64,000 nt of DNA. Source: an uncultured Prochlorococcus sp. (GTDB lineage: Bacteria; Cyanobacteriota; Cyanobacteriia; PCC-6307; Cyanobiaceae). This document shows, one piece after another, positions 1 through 8,867 of the stretch. A program made the position numbers and the translations under genes. Below the pieces are notes generated by a model. The model had not been told where the DNA came from. It worked only from the letters and a program-made list of their open reading frames with translations, and did not search any database. Where the stretch lies: contig CACAXS010000002.1 in NCBI GenBank assembly GCA_902536545.1, forward strand, positions 1 to 64,000, in the 5' to 3' direction. Every line of letters begins with the position of its first letter. Positions within the stretch are counted from its first letter, which is position 1.

Positions 1-888
1 GTGAGGCAATCCCCAACCTAGTTTATTTCTTAAAACTTGGAAAAATTCATGATCTTCAAGTCTTATAAACTTCACGGAGTGTTTACTTTTTCTTATTAAA
101 ACTCTATCTTCAGGCCAAACATAACAACCAGCATTCCCATCAACAACCATTACTAATCTTTCAGGAGTAGCAGGGAAAACAGTTACTGGTTCTGAATCAT
201 TAAAAACTAGTGCCCTTGATGCCAACGAATGTGGCGCAATTGGAGTTAATTGTACTACAGGGCAATCAGGTGTAATAACTGGTCCTCCAGCACTCAGAGA
301 ATATGCAGTAGAACCAGTTGGAGTAGATAAAATTACTCCATCAGCTGAAATATCAACAGGAGCATGTCGTCCTATAGAGATCTCAAAATGACACATACTT
401 GTTAGAGGTTCTCTATGAAGAGCCATCTCATTAAGGCAAAGAGACTCCCATCTCCTCTGATCATTCCTCATTACACTAATAATAAAGCAAGTTCTTTCTT
501 CAATATCCCAGTTCCCAGCCATGATTTTATCTATTGCTTCATCAAGATTAGATAAATAAGCTTCTGCAAGAAAACCTAAATGCCCAGTATTTATTGTAAG
601 AATTGGAATTTTAGCAGGTGCCGTTTGCCTTGCGGCAGAAAGCACAGTACCATCTCCGCCAAGAACAATTGCAAATTCCATTAACGAGTCAAACCCCTCA
701 GGAACACAATTCGTATATCCCAAAGGACGAACATGTTGATCGGGATTAGCGAATCCAACCATTCCTCCAGAGCTACTTACTCTTATAACTTCATAATTGG
801 ATTTTTCCAACTTTTTCTGAACCGAACTTGCGGTTTGGACAGCAAGTTCTTTCCCATCATTAACGATAAGCCCTGCTTTACGTACCAA
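1..888 (-). CDS. nadK: NAD kinase, 3' end cut at the window edge
   Basis: Phosphorylates NAD to NADP in the cytoplasm. Reading leftwards from a TTG at 888, 296 codons stay open down to base 1. They include the kinase motif GGDGTVLSA (bases about 646-672) and the second conserved block GSTAYSL..GGP (about 288-320). The last visible residues, GWGLPH, look like the natural C-terminus, so probably only the stop codon is missing. An in-frame TGA lies immediately upstream of the TTG (889-891), so TTG is the earliest possible start. It lies upstream of, or is separate from, pheS, which is transcribed in the same direction 70 bases away. Family assignment is firm; which of the two cyanobacterial NAD kinase types it is was not resolved. 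Confidence 0.9.
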   Translation of the reverse strand, partial: MVRKAGLIVNDGKELAVQTASSVQKKLEKSNYEVIRVSSSGGMVGFANPDQHVRPLGYTNCVPEGFDSLMEFAIVLGGDGTVLSAARQTAPAKIPILTINTGHLGFLAEAYLSNLDEAIDKIMAGNWDIEERTCFIISVMRNDQRRWESLCLNEMALHREPLTSMCHFEISIGRHAPVDISADGVILSTPTGSTAYSLSAGGPVITPDCPVVQLTPIAPHSLASRALVFNDSEPVTVFPATPERLVMVVDGNAGCYVWPEDRVLIRKSKHSVKFIRLEDHEFFQVLRNKLGWGLPH

Positions 889-958
889 TCAAACAAAAAA
901 ATCTATGTCTATCTTAAACTAATTTGCTGGACAATCCTAATTTAAATTTTTAATTTTA

Positions 959-1966
959 TTAGAACTGCTCTAAGAATCTAAGATCGTTTGTATAAAATTT
1001 TCTTATATCGTCAATCTGATGTCTTACCATACAAAATCTTTCAACTCCTAATCCAGCTGCAAATCCAGTCCATTTCTCAGGATCAATTCCTAATGTTTCT
1101 AGAACCTTGGGATCTACCATTCCGCAGCCCATTACTTCTAACCATTTGCCTTTCCATTGAACATCAACTTCTGCTGACGGTTCAGTAAATGGGAAATAAC
1201 TAGCTCTAAATCTTACAGGAATGTCTCCAAAAAAGGTCTTTAAGAAAGTAAGAACTGTTCCTCTTAAATGACTAAAATTAATATCTTGATCAATACATAA
1301 AACCTCAACCTGATTAAATACAGGGGAATGAGTCGCATCCACTGCATCTCTCCTATATACTCTCCCTGGGGCAATGATTCTTACTGGAGGAGGATTTTTC
1401 TCTAAGTATCTTATCTGAACAGGAGAGGTATGTGTTCTTAAAAGCCGATTTTCATCTAAGTAGAAAGTATCCTGCATATCTCTTGCGGGATGATTTTTTG
1501 GTATGTTAAGAGACTCAAAATTATAAAAATCAGTTTCTATTTCAGGGCCACTTTCAACTGAGTATCCTAAACCGCAAAATATATCTACTATTTCATCTTG
1601 AGTTGAAATTAAGGGATGTTTATTTCCATGGGGGGTTCCAATTGAAGGGATAGTTACATCAATTTTTTCTTTTTTAATCTTTTGATCTAGGGCTTCGCTG
1701 TTTAGTTGACTTTTCCTTTCAGTTATTAATTTTTGCAAATTTAACTTTATTGAATTTGCTTTCTGGCCAACAATTGGTCTATCAGTAGCAGATAATTGAC
1801 CCATTGTTTTCAAGATAATTGACAATTCACCTTTTTTCCCTAGCAAAGAAACTCTCAAAAGATCCAGTTCTTCATGAGTATTAGAGTTATCTATATTATT
1901 TTTTGCTGCTCGAGAAAGATTATTTAGCTTTTCCTCAATTTGACTTAATGATTCAATTTGACTCAC
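959..1966 (-). CDS. pheS: phenylalanyl-tRNA synthetase alpha subunit
   Basis: Catalytic subunit of the alpha2-beta2 enzyme that charges tRNA-Phe. The 335-residue length is normal for bacterial PheS. The N-terminal hundred residues form the tRNA-binding coiled coil, and the class II synthetase core follows, with motif 2 [20 protein letters not shown] around residue 203 and motif 3 [20 protein letters not shown] near the C-terminus. The beta subunit gene pheT is not in the window, as is common in this lineage where the two genes are unlinked. It starts 68 bases from the divergently transcribed surE, so both promoters must sit in that short spacer. Confidence 0.96.
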   Translation of the reverse strand: MSQIESLSQIEEKLNNLSRAAKNNIDNSNTHEELDLLRVSLLGKKGELSIILKTMGQLSATDRPIVGQKANSIKLNLQKLITERKSQLNSEALDQKIKKEKIDVTIPSIGTPHGNKHPLISTQDEIVDIFCGLGYSVESGPEIETDFYNFESLNIPKNHPARDMQDTFYLDENRLLRTHTSPVQIRYLEKNPPPVRIIAPGRVYRRDAVDATHSPVFNQVEVLCIDQDINFSHLRGTVLTFLKTFFGDIPVRFRASYFPFTEPSAEVDVQWKGKWLEVMGCGMVDPKVLETLGIDPEKWTGFAAGLGVERFCMVRHQIDDIRKFYTNDLRFLEQF

Positions 1967-2034
1967 TGATATAGTAAAAATAAGTATTACCTTATATTAC
2001 TTAAATATCGTCCATAAATAAAATGCATTGATAA

Positions 2035-2844
2035 ATGAAACCGTTAAATATATTAATTAGCAACGATGATGGCGTTTTTGCAGGGGGGATAAGAGCTTTA
2101 GCTAAATCAGCGCAAAAAAGAGGACATAAGGTAAAAGTAGTATGCCCGGACCAGGAAAGATCAGCTACTGGTCATGGACTTACTTTGCAATCTCCACTAA
2201 GAGTGGAAAGAGCGGACGAATTATTTGGAGAAGGAATTAAAGCTTGGGGATGTTCTGGCACGCCTGCTGATTGCGTCAAATTAGCACTATCTGAACTCTT
2301 GGATCATAAACCTGATTTAGTTTTATCTGGAATAAATCACGGGCCCAATTTAGGAACAGATATTTTTTGTTCAGGCACAGTCGCTGCAGCCATGGAAGGC
2401 ACTTTAGAAAATGTTCCTTCCATGGCAATAAGTGTTGCTAGTTTTAAGTGGAAGAATTTTGAATTTGCTGGAGAAATTGCAATGAATATTGCCGAACAAG
2501 CAATTAACGATAGTTGGCCAACTTCACTTCTGTTAAACTTGAATATACCCCCTTGCGAGAAAAGCAAGATAAAGGAATTCTCCTGGACAAGATTATCGGT
2601 GAGAAAATATAAAAATCAGTTTTCCAAAAGGGAAGATCCAAGGGGGGACGATTATTATTGGTTAGCAGGTGAGGTGGTTTTAGATCTTGAGTCAAAAGGT
2701 TATGGTCCAAGAAACTGGCCCAGCGACGTATCTCAAATACAAGATAATAAAATATCTCTTACACCTGTAGAACCAGATCTATTTTGGAGAGGCAATTTAG
2801 AGAACTTACCCAAAATTAAGAATTCATTTGTAAATCCTTCTTAA
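2035..2844 (+). CDS. surE: 5'/3'-nucleotidase SurE
   Basis: Metal-dependent phosphatase that removes phosphate from nucleoside monophosphates; in other bacteria it is tied to stationary-phase survival. Metal ligands are visible: the N-terminal [11 protein letters not shown] motif with D11 and D12, the loop [12 protein letters not shown] near residue 40, and [20 protein letters not shown] near residue 98, whose Asn completes the site. Length of 269 residues is usual. The last 21 bases overlap the 3' end of the convergent DUF3611 gene, so the two transcripts are antisense at their ends. Identification rests on motifs; physiological substrate is unknown here. Confidence 0.94.
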   Translation: MKPLNILISNDDGVFAGGIRALAKSAQKRGHKVKVVCPDQERSATGHGLTLQSPLRVERADELFGEGIKAWGCSGTPADCVKLALSELLDHKPDLVLSGINHGPNLGTDIFCSGTVAAAMEGTLENVPSMAISVASFKWKNFEFAGEIAMNIAEQAINDSWPTSLLLNLNIPPCEKSKIKEFSWTRLSVRKYKNQFSKREDPRGDDYYWLAGEVVLDLESKGYGPRNWPSDVSQIQDNKISLTPVEPDLFWRGNLENLPKIKNSFVNPS

Positions 2845-3357
2845 AAGCCATAAAGAAAAGCAAAGTCCAAAAAAATGAGAGGCAATAACTTGTGTATTAC
2901 TTAGAACTGATAATATTTCAAGTCCAGTTATTGGAATGTCAGATGTCGCTGTTATCAATTGTCCAGTTGTTTGCGAAGATGCTTGTATAAATAAGGCACC
3001 CATAAGAGCTTGATATCCAATTAATCCAAACAAAATTCCTAATAAATCAACTATTAGACCTCTTTTTAATAATTTACTGGTTTGTCCTCTTGAGGGTCTT
3101 GCGTTGCTTGCAATTGCTCTTCCTGTTCTAACTATTAACCAACCTTGCCAAAGACTAAAAAGTAGTAAAATCAAGGATATTGTTGTAAGTGAGAGACCTG
3201 GCGCCAAGCCAAGCTGTCCTTCGCTATTATTTACAACATTTGAAAAAAGCAAAACAGCTGCAACAACAACACCTAAAATGGATTGAACCCAAAATCGTAT
3301 CCATCCAATGCGCCGCATTCCAAATGAAAGGGACTGAAAATCAATTTTGTCAGACAT
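2824..3357 (-). CDS. DUF3611 membrane protein, Tic21/PIC1-like
   Basis: A 177-residue membrane protein with about four hydrophobic segments (roughly residues 23-43, 55-75, 100-125 and 150-172) and a charged loop [19 protein letters not shown] between the second and third. The pattern and the N-terminal [14 protein letters not shown] segment fit the cyanobacterial DUF3611 family, whose plant relatives are the chloroplast inner-envelope protein Tic21/PIC1 (proposed protein-import component or iron permease). Role in cyanobacteria is unsettled, so import or metal transport are both only possibilities. Converges on surE with a 21-base overlap and starts 68 bases from the divergent ribF. Confidence 0.8.
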   Translation of the reverse strand: MSDKIDFQSLSFGMRRIGWIRFWVQSILGVVVAAVLLFSNVVNNSEGQLGLAPGLSLTTISLILLLFSLWQGWLIVRTGRAIASNARPSRGQTSKLLKRGLIVDLLGILFGLIGYQALMGALFIQASSQTTGQLITATSDIPITGLEILSVLSNTQVIASHFFGLCFSLWLLRRIYK

Positions 3358-3425
3358 TCATTTGATTGAATAAACTATAATCTATTCAAATTTGCCATCA
3401 AAATCATAAAATTGCACGTAATCTT

Positions 3426-4349
3426 TTGATCTCTTTAATATCGCCATCTGAAGTTAAGAACCCCACTTCAATAGCTATTGGAAGTTTTGATGGCCTACAT
3501 GCTGGCCACAGAAAATTAATAAAAAGTGTAGTTGAAGAAAATCAATATACCCCAACAATTGCTAGCTTCTGGCCTCATCCCAGAGAAGTTCTACACAAAG
3601 AGATGCGTCTTAGACTTGATCTTCCTGATGAGAAACTTCCTATTCTTGAATATCTCGGGATTGAACAATTAGTTCTGATACCTTTTGATGAGAAACTTTC
3701 TAAATTAAGTGCAGAAAAATTTATAAGAGATATTTTGATAGATCAATTAAAAGCAAAAAACATCTCTGTAGGGGCTAATTTTAAATTTGGCTTTAGAAGA
3801 AGTGGAGACATAAATACTATAAAAAATATCATTAAAGATACTGATATAAAACTAAAAATTACTCCAATTTTAGAAGATAAAGAAGGGAGAATCAGCAGCA
3901 GCAGGATAAGAGATTTATTGGAGAAAAGTGATCTAAAAAATGCTTTCAAAATACTTAATAGGCCCTACAGTTTTAATGGGAAGGTTGTTAAAGGTAAAGG
4001 GATTGGGGAAAGCATAGGATGGCCCACAGCAAATCTTGAAATAGATGGCAGAAAATTTTTACCAGGCGAAGGTGTCTACGCCGCATGGATAACTATAGAA
4101 AATTCCAACCAAAAAATTGAATCTGTTATGAATCTTGGCTCTCAACCAACAATAAATCCTTTATTGCCATCTGCAGTTGAAGTTCATTTAATAAATAAAG
4201 ATATCAATCTTTATGGTTTAAATTTATCTGTAGAACCAGTTGAAAAGCTTAGATCTCAAATCCAGTTCAACAATATTGATCAACTTTCTAATCAAATTAA
4301 AAAAGATAGAGATAATGCCCTAAAAATTTTTAAAAATTACAAAAGATAA
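3426..4349 (+). CDS. ribF: bifunctional riboflavin kinase / FAD synthetase
   Basis: Converts riboflavin to FMN and then FAD. The N-terminal nucleotidyltransferase domain carries SFDGLHAGHRKLI at about residues 18-30 and SSSRIRDLL near residue 156; the C-terminal flavokinase domain carries GESIGWPTANLE near residue 195 and GVYAAWI. Length of 307 residues is typical. The start is a TTG at 3426; no ATG, GTG or other TTG lies in frame just upstream, and the sequence before it is not protein-like. It is followed after 7 bases by the thiamine fusion gene on the same strand, so the pair probably shares a transcript. Confidence 0.94.
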   Translation: MISLISPSEVKNPTSIAIGSFDGLHAGHRKLIKSVVEENQYTPTIASFWPHPREVLHKEMRLRLDLPDEKLPILEYLGIEQLVLIPFDEKLSKLSAEKFIRDILIDQLKAKNISVGANFKFGFRRSGDINTIKNIIKDTDIKLKITPILEDKEGRISSSRIRDLLEKSDLKNAFKILNRPYSFNGKVVKGKGIGESIGWPTANLEIDGRKFLPGEGVYAAWITIENSNQKIESVMNLGSQPTINPLLPSAVEVHLINKDINLYGLNLSVEPVEKLRSQIQFNNIDQLSNQIKKDRDNALKIFKNYKR

Positions 4350-4356
4350 ATCACAA

Positions 4357-5412
4357 ATGTTAAATTCCAATACTTCAAATAATGCGGATTTAAGAATTTA
4401 TCAAATTATTGACGCTAATCTTGATAGAGCTAGAGAAGGACTAAGAGTTCTAGAAGATTGGGCTAGATTTGCTCTAGGCAAAGAAAAATATGTTGAAAGG
4501 ATTAAAAACTTTAGGCAAATTTTAGGGAAAAATCATTTAGAAGTTTATAAACAATCTAGGAATCATTTTGAAGACAAATGCAAAGGTTTAACTCATCAAG
4601 AGCAAAACAACAGAAAAACTTCTAAGCAAATTATAAGTTCTAATTCAGCCAGAGTTCAAGAAGCATTAAGAGTCATAGAAGAATTCTCAAGGCTTGATAA
4701 TAAAGAGCTTTCAAAAGTCGCTTCGGAAATTAGATATGAAATTTATACTCTAGAGATAGAATTATTAAATTTAAGCAATCTTAAGAAGTCGGAGGAAATA
4801 TTAAAAGAAAATGACTTATATGTCATCACAGATCAGAAGGAAAACATTTTAGAAATAATAGAAAAGATTTTAATTGCGGGAGTAAGAATCATTCAATATA
4901 GATTTAAAACGGGAACTGATAAAGATCATCTTCAAAAAGCGATTCAAATTAAAAATCTATGTGAAAGATATAACTCATTGTTAATAATTAACGATAGGAT
5001 TGATATAGCTTTAGCTTCAAATGCAGATGGAATTCATCTTGGACAAGATGATTTTGACTTAAAAACCGCAAGAAAATTATTAGGATATTCAAAAATTATT
5101 GGTATAAGCGCAAATAATGAAATTGATATTTCTAATGCTCTTAAAGAGGGTTGTAATTACATAGGAATAGGACCAGTATTTGAAACTACAACAAAAAAGA
5201 ACAAAAAACCTATAGGTATTGAAAAGATCAAAACATTAACAAAAGAGTTAAATATTCCTTGGTTTGCTATCGGAGGAATTAAGTCAAATAATATTTCATA
5301 TTTAAAAAGAAATGGATTTAAAAAAGTGGCCTTAGTCTCGCAATTAATGAATTCTGAAGATCCTAGAGAAGACGCTATTATGATTTTAAAAGAATTGTCA
5401 CATGAAAATTAA
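4357..5412 (+). CDS. thiE: ThiD2-ThiE fusion, thiamine-phosphate synthase
   Basis: Joins the pyrimidine and thiazole halves of thiamine. At 351 residues it is much longer than stand-alone ThiE (about 210). The C-terminal half, from about residue 150, is ThiE: YVITDQ, GVRIIQYRFK, INDRIDIALASNADGIHLGQ, GISANNE, IGIGPVFETTTKK and FAIGGI. The N-terminal 130 residues (IIDANLDRAREGLRVLEDWARF, then SARVQEALRVIEEFSR) match the ThiD2 domain, which in other bacteria phosphorylates hydroxymethylpyrimidine phosphate, so one polypeptide may perform two consecutive steps. The stop overlaps thiS by 11 bases, implying translational coupling. Confidence 0.93.
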   Translation: MLNSNTSNNADLRIYQIIDANLDRAREGLRVLEDWARFALGKEKYVERIKNFRQILGKNHLEVYKQSRNHFEDKCKGLTHQEQNNRKTSKQIISSNSARVQEALRVIEEFSRLDNKELSKVASEIRYEIYTLEIELLNLSNLKKSEEILKENDLYVITDQKENILEIIEKILIAGVRIIQYRFKTGTDKDHLQKAIQIKNLCERYNSLLIINDRIDIALASNADGIHLGQDDFDLKTARKLLGYSKIIGISANNEIDISNALKEGCNYIGIGPVFETTTKKNKKPIGIEKIKTLTKELNIPWFAIGGIKSNNISYLKRNGFKKVALVSQLMNSEDPREDAIMILKELSHEN

Positions 5413-5611
5413 GGTAAATGGAGAAGAAAAAAAAATAGAGCTTGATCAAGAAAATGCTCTACTATCTACAGTACTTAATTTAATGGGATATAAACCCAAC
5501 ACAATTGTCGTAGAGTTAAATAACTATATTATTAATTCATTAAAATGGAAAAAAGTAAAACTTAAAGATGGTGATAATTTAGAAATCGTTTCTATAGTTG
5601 GCGGAGGTTAA
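5402..5611 (+). CDS. thiS: ThiS sulfur-carrier protein
   Basis: Small ubiquitin-fold protein that carries sulfur as a C-terminal thiocarboxylate for thiazole synthesis. The 69 residues show the ThiS pattern: MKIKVNGEEKKI, a central NTIVVELNNYII strand, DGDNLEIVSIVGGG at the end. The functional C-terminus must be Gly-Gly and it is present, here as three glycines. It begins inside the end of the ThiD2-ThiE gene, which supports both calls. The adenylating partner ThiF and thiazole synthase ThiG are not in the window. Confidence 0.93.
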   Translation: MKIKVNGEEKKIELDQENALLSTVLNLMGYKPNTIVVELNNYIINSLKWKKVKLKDGDNLEIVSIVGGG

Positions 5612-5706
5612 AAGATAAATTCTTTATAATTTTTTAAGTTTAGGCTTGAAACATTAACCAAAATTCTCCGTTTTTCGTTTTATATTCTTATTACTTTAAT
5701 AAAACA

Positions 5707-5874
5707 ATGAAAGAAAAAATTGATATTAACTCAAGGACCCTTAAATGGGAGCAAAATGGTGAGTTGGCACATAAAGATCTCTCTGAGCTAATTGAAAGAT
5801 TAAAAAATGTAGAAAGTGAACATGCCTCATCTGAGCTTTCTAGATTAGGTACAAAATTAAAAATAAAAGATTAA
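5707..5874 (+). CDS. small hypothetical protein, 55 residues
   Basis: Not recognised. An ATG at 5707 opens 55 codons ending in TAA at 5872-5874. The product is soluble, charged and mostly helical by composition (DLSELIERLKNVESEHASSE in the middle), with no membrane segment or cysteine. It has normal codon use for this DNA and sits 95 bases after thiS on the same strand, with a TTACTTTAAT-like AT-rich stretch just before it. I think it is a real small gene because the reading frame has compact amphipathic content, but no family can be named. Confidence 0.6.
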   Translation: MKEKIDINSRTLKWEQNGELAHKDLSELIERLKNVESEHASSELSRLGTKLKIKD

Positions 5875-5941
5875 ATTTATTAATTAGAGCTTGTTTTTAT
5901 AAAAATTTGTACCAAATTAAAATTACTGAATATAAAAATAA

Positions 5942-6073
5942 ATGCCGAAAAGATTTCCAGAGTGGGTAAATACCCAAGTCGTGATAAAAGCAATCAAAAT
6001 GAGAGAAGAAGGAATACTATCAAAACAACTTAATTTATGGATAGAAAACCTATTAGAAATAGAAAAAAAGTAA
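5942..6073 (+). CDS. small hypothetical protein, 43 residues
   Basis: Not recognised. ATG at 5942, TAA at 6071-6073, 43 residues beginning MPKRFPEWVNTQVVIKAIKM and ending in a lysine-rich tail (ENLLEIEKK). Predicted to be a basic, helical, soluble peptide. It lies 67 bases after another tiny plus-strand gene and 4 bases before the 3' end of the convergent cpmA/larB gene, filling the only space available, which fits a streamlined genome. Weak evidence only: open frame, plausible composition, position. Confidence 0.5.
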   Translation: MPKRFPEWVNTQVVIKAIKMREEGILSKQLNLWIENLLEIEKK

Positions 6074-6077
6074 TTAT

Positions 6078-6734
6078 TTAGGAAATACTTTTAATAATTC
6101 TAAGAGCCGCCATTGCTGCTCCGTAACCATTATCTATATTCATAACTGCAATACCTGGAGAACAACTTGACAACATACTATTTAAAGCAGTTTCTCCATC
6201 CATACTTACGCCGTAGCCAACTGAGACAGGTACTGCAATTATCGGTTGTGCCAACAATCCACCCACAACTGTTGCCAAAGCTCCTTCCATTCCAGCACAA
6301 ACTATTAATACATCATATTTATTAATTTCTTCTAACCTATTGATTAATCGATGAAGTCCTGCCACTCCAACATCTATAAAAGATTGACAATTAACTCCAT
6401 AAATTTCAAGAGCTAATTTAGCTTCAAGTGTTACAGCCAAATCACTTGAGCCTCCTGAAATTATGGCAACTTTTTTATTAGTAGTGAGTTTATTTAAATT
6501 CTCACCAATTATTAAGCATTTTGCTTCTTCATAAAATCTCGCATCATCATACAAATCCAAAAGATAAGTGGCTTTTTCTGGATTTATCCTAGTAATGAAC
6601 ACAAGCTCCTTTTTATCTAATACATTTTCAGTTAATCTCTTTAATTGGTCAATACTCTTATCTTGTCCCCAAATTGCTTCAATGAGTCCAAGCCTTTCTT
6701 TTCTTTGAAAATCAAAATTTATATCAAAATTCAT
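6078..6734 (-). CDS. CpmA / LarB family protein
   Basis: Belongs to the PurE-like family that includes LarB (carboxylates and hydrolyses nicotinate adenine dinucleotide in nickel-pincer cofactor synthesis) and cyanobacterial CpmA, first described as a circadian phase modifier. Seen in the sequence: ISGGSSDLAVTLEAKLALE near residue 92, DVGVAGLHRLI, the AIR-carboxylase-like glycine stretch CAGMEGALATVVGGLLAQPI, and PVSVGYGV. The 218 residues are slightly short relative to LarB. No LarA, LarC or LarE is in the window, so whether it makes the cofactor is open. Its ATG overlaps the stop of the TIGR03792 gene (ATGA), placing it third in an operon behind ispF. Confidence 0.85.
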   Translation of the reverse strand: MNFDINFDFQRKERLGLIEAIWGQDKSIDQLKRLTENVLDKKELVFITRINPEKATYLLDLYDDARFYEEAKCLIIGENLNKLTTNKKVAIISGGSSDLAVTLEAKLALEIYGVNCQSFIDVGVAGLHRLINRLEEINKYDVLIVCAGMEGALATVVGGLLAQPIIAVPVSVGYGVSMDGETALNSMLSSCSPGIAVMNIDNGYGAAMAALRIIKSIS

Positions 6735-7174
6735 TCTTGCTTATCTAACTCTCCTTCATAAATTAATTCAAAAGGATTTTCTCTCAAATTTAAAGCAGTT
6801 TTGACATTATCTTCAAATTCTTTTTGGACTAAATTTACTTCTCCTATTGGTATATTTTTCCATAATTTTTTACTTTTCCAATTTACCAATATTAAAGCCT
6901 CTTCTTTTTCTTTATCCCAAAATAATTGTCTCCCCAAAAACCCATTTTTAGAAGATAACCATGGATCCCATATTTCTTTTTCAGCTTTTAACCAAATCTC
7001 TTTATAATTTGAAGGGACTTTAAGCCTTAATTCCTCAGTAACAAATTTATTTTGATAATTTTCCATAGGTAAACCACTTACTATTTGAGTATTAATTTGT
7101 AAAACAAAAATGAAAAGAAATGCGATCAATAACGAAATTCTTGTAATTGATTTTTTAACATAAAAAATTTTCAT
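6731..7174 (-). CDS. TIGR03792-type cyanobacterial protein
   Basis: A cyanobacterial protein of unknown function. I take the ATG at 7172-7174, because it overlaps the ispF stop as ATGA, instead of an in-frame codon further up at 7207 that would run into ispF. The 147-residue product starts [16 protein letters not shown] followed by a hydrophobic stretch, read as a signal peptide or single anchor, then a soluble domain with [20 protein letters not shown] and [13 protein letters not shown], typical of the antibiotic-monooxygenase-like fold assigned to this family. Its stop overlaps the next gene as ATGA. Likely exported or membrane-tethered; function unknown. Confidence 0.75.
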   Translation of the reverse strand: MKIFYVKKSITRISLLIAFLFIFVLQINTQIVSGLPMENYQNKFVTEELRLKVPSNYKEIWLKAEKEIWDPWLSSKNGFLGRQLFWDKEKEEALILVNWKSKKLWKNIPIGEVNLVQKEFEDNVKTALNLRENPFELIYEGELDKQE

Positions 7175-7668
7175 TCTTTTTTTAAAAGCAAGACTACTGA
7201 GTGGCAACTTATGCCCTCCTCACGCCCTTCAGGTCCTAATCTTTCATTTGTAGTTGCTTTAATACCTATTAAATCATTATCAATAAGCAAGATATCAGAA
7301 ATATTTTTTTTCATCCTTTCAACATATGGTTTAATTTTGGGTCTTTCAGCAATAATAACACTATCAACATTATTTATTTCCCAACCATCGTTTCTAATCA
7401 ATTCAATTACTTTTGACAACAAAATCAAACTATCAGCATTTTTCCATTTTTTTTCAGAGGGTGGGAAATATTTACCGATATCTCCTAAGGAGAGTGCCCC
7501 TAATAAAGCATCCATTATTGAATGACATAAAACATCAGCATCACTATGACCCTCTAAACCTAAATTATCAGGATGCTCTAATTTAATCCCCCCAATTACT
7601 AAGTTTCTACCTTTCACTAATCTGTGAATATCATAACCATTTCCTATTCTTAACTCCTTAAAACTCAT
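7171..7668 (-). CDS. ispF: 2-C-methyl-D-erythritol 2,4-cyclodiphosphate synthase
   Basis: Fifth step of the MEP route to isoprenoids, needed for carotenoids and the phytol tail of chlorophyll. The trimeric zinc enzyme is recognised by [11 protein letters not shown] with metal ligands D13 and H15, [23 protein letters not shown] with the third ligand histidine, [10 protein letters not shown], and the C-terminal [20 protein letters not shown]. Length 165 is standard. First gene of the minus-strand unit ispF, TIGR03792, cpmA/larB. The 275-base spacer upstream separates it from the divergent glycosyltransferase cassette. Confidence 0.96.
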   Translation of the reverse strand: MSFKELRIGNGYDIHRLVKGRNLVIGGIKLEHPDNLGLEGHSDADVLCHSIMDALLGALSLGDIGKYFPPSEKKWKNADSLILLSKVIELIRNDGWEINNVDSVIIAERPKIKPYVERMKKNISDILLIDNDLIGIKATTNERLGPEGREEGISCHSVVLLLKKE

Positions 7669-7943
7669 AATCCTTAGAACCTCTTAGTTTTGATATTAGT
7701 ATTTTAAAAATAAATTTATTGAATTATTAACTATATAAATTTATTAGTTCGCAGAGAAAAAATTATTTTTATTAATAGGTTTTTATTAATAATAACAATC
7801 AAGAGGATTACTTAGCATATTAATATATACATTATTTCTTAAAAGTTATTAAAGTTTGGAATTAAAATTAACAAGATTTAGATTTATAAAAAGTTATCAT
7901 TTGAATTAAGATAAATATAAAAATTCAAGTTAATACAAACCAT
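7669..7943. other. AT-rich spacer between ispF and the glycan cassette
   Basis: No open frame of substance on either strand. The stretch is almost entirely A and T, with repeated TTATTAAT-type words around 7770-7800. It must hold the promoters for the leftward ispF operon and the rightward glycosyltransferase cassette; several TATAAT-like boxes can be read but none stands out. It may also mark the left edge of an inserted block. Confidence 0.4.
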
Positions 7944-8852
7944 ATGACAAATAAGAAAAAGATATTAATAACTATCGTTATACCAACTTATAACAACGAC
8001 TTTCTATTACAAAAATCGATTAATTCAGTAGTTAGGCAAACATTTGATAATTTTGAGTTGTTAATAATAGACAACCATTCAACAGATAAAACATCTGAGA
8101 TAATTTCTGAATTTAATGATTCAAGGATATCTCACATAAAAATTAGAAATAATGGCATAATATCTAAGTCAAGAAATTTAGGAATAAAATTAGCACAAGG
8201 TGAATGGATAGCATTTCTAGATTCAGATGATATTTGGTATTCTAAAAGATTAGAAAAAATCAGCAAATTCTGTACCAAACAATATAATTTTGATGTTATT
8301 ACAACCAATGAATATAAGGTATTTGATAAATCAATAAAGAGACAAAAATTATTTTATGGATTAAAAGGTTCTAACAAATATAAATCACTTTTATTATATG
8401 GAAATAGATTATCTCCATCTGCAACTGTAGTAAGAAAAACTTTTTTAAAAAAACATTCTTTATATTTTAAAGAAAACAAAAAATTTACAACTGTTGAGGA
8501 CTATGATTTTTGGCTAATGCTGGCATTTAATAATGCAAAATTTCTTTTCTTAAAAAGTTTTGAAGGTGAATATTTAATGCATCCAAATAATTACTCAAAC
8601 AAAGTATATCTTCATAATAAAAACCTACTTAGTCTTTTAAAATATCACGTTTATAAAGTTCAAAAATTTGATAAAAATAAAGACAATTTATTTGCAAAAA
8701 TTATAACTTTCCGAAAATTTTCTTTTTTAGTCAAGGAAAAAGATTTTTGGGGATCATTATTCCTTTTCATAAGATCACCTTTTTACATAATCAGAATATT
8801 ATCTGTAAAAATGCTATTAAAAATAATAAATGAATTAAAAAGTTTTTTATGA
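7944..8852 (+). CDS. family 2 glycosyltransferase
   Basis: GT-A fold glycosyltransferase that would move a sugar from a nucleotide donor to a glycan or lipid acceptor at the cytoplasmic membrane. Visible signatures: IVIPTYNNDFLLQKSINSVV at the N-terminus, LLIIDNHSTDKT near residue 40, the metal-binding FLDSDDIW with D93-D96, and VEDYDFW with E185-D186 as the likely catalytic acid pair. The last 50 residues are basic and hydrophobic and may lie on the membrane. Extremely rich in Lys, Asn, Ile and Phe, reflecting lower G+C than the flanking housekeeping genes. First of three same-strand genes; acceptor and sugar unknown. Confidence 0.88.
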   Translation: MTNKKKILITIVIPTYNNDFLLQKSINSVVRQTFDNFELLIIDNHSTDKTSEIISEFNDSRISHIKIRNNGIISKSRNLGIKLAQGEWIAFLDSDDIWYSKRLEKISKFCTKQYNFDVITTNEYKVFDKSIKRQKLFYGLKGSNKYKSLLLYGNRLSPSATVVRKTFLKKHSLYFKENKKFTTVEDYDFWLMLAFNNAKFLFLKSFEGEYLMHPNNYSNKVYLHNKNLLSLLKYHVYKVQKFDKNKDNLFAKIITFRKFSFLVKEKDFWGSLFLFIRSPFYIIRILSVKMLLKIINELKSFL

Positions 8853-8867
8853 AATAGGAAAAAGAAT

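Noticed and set aside
4350..4356. TPP riboswitch before the ThiD2-ThiE gene
   Set aside because: Only 7 bases separate it from ribF, leaving no room for the aptamer.
7669..7943. Possible mobile-element boundary with direct repeats
   Set aside because: Repeated TTATTAAT words are expected in such AT-rich DNA; no target-site duplication or transposase gene found.
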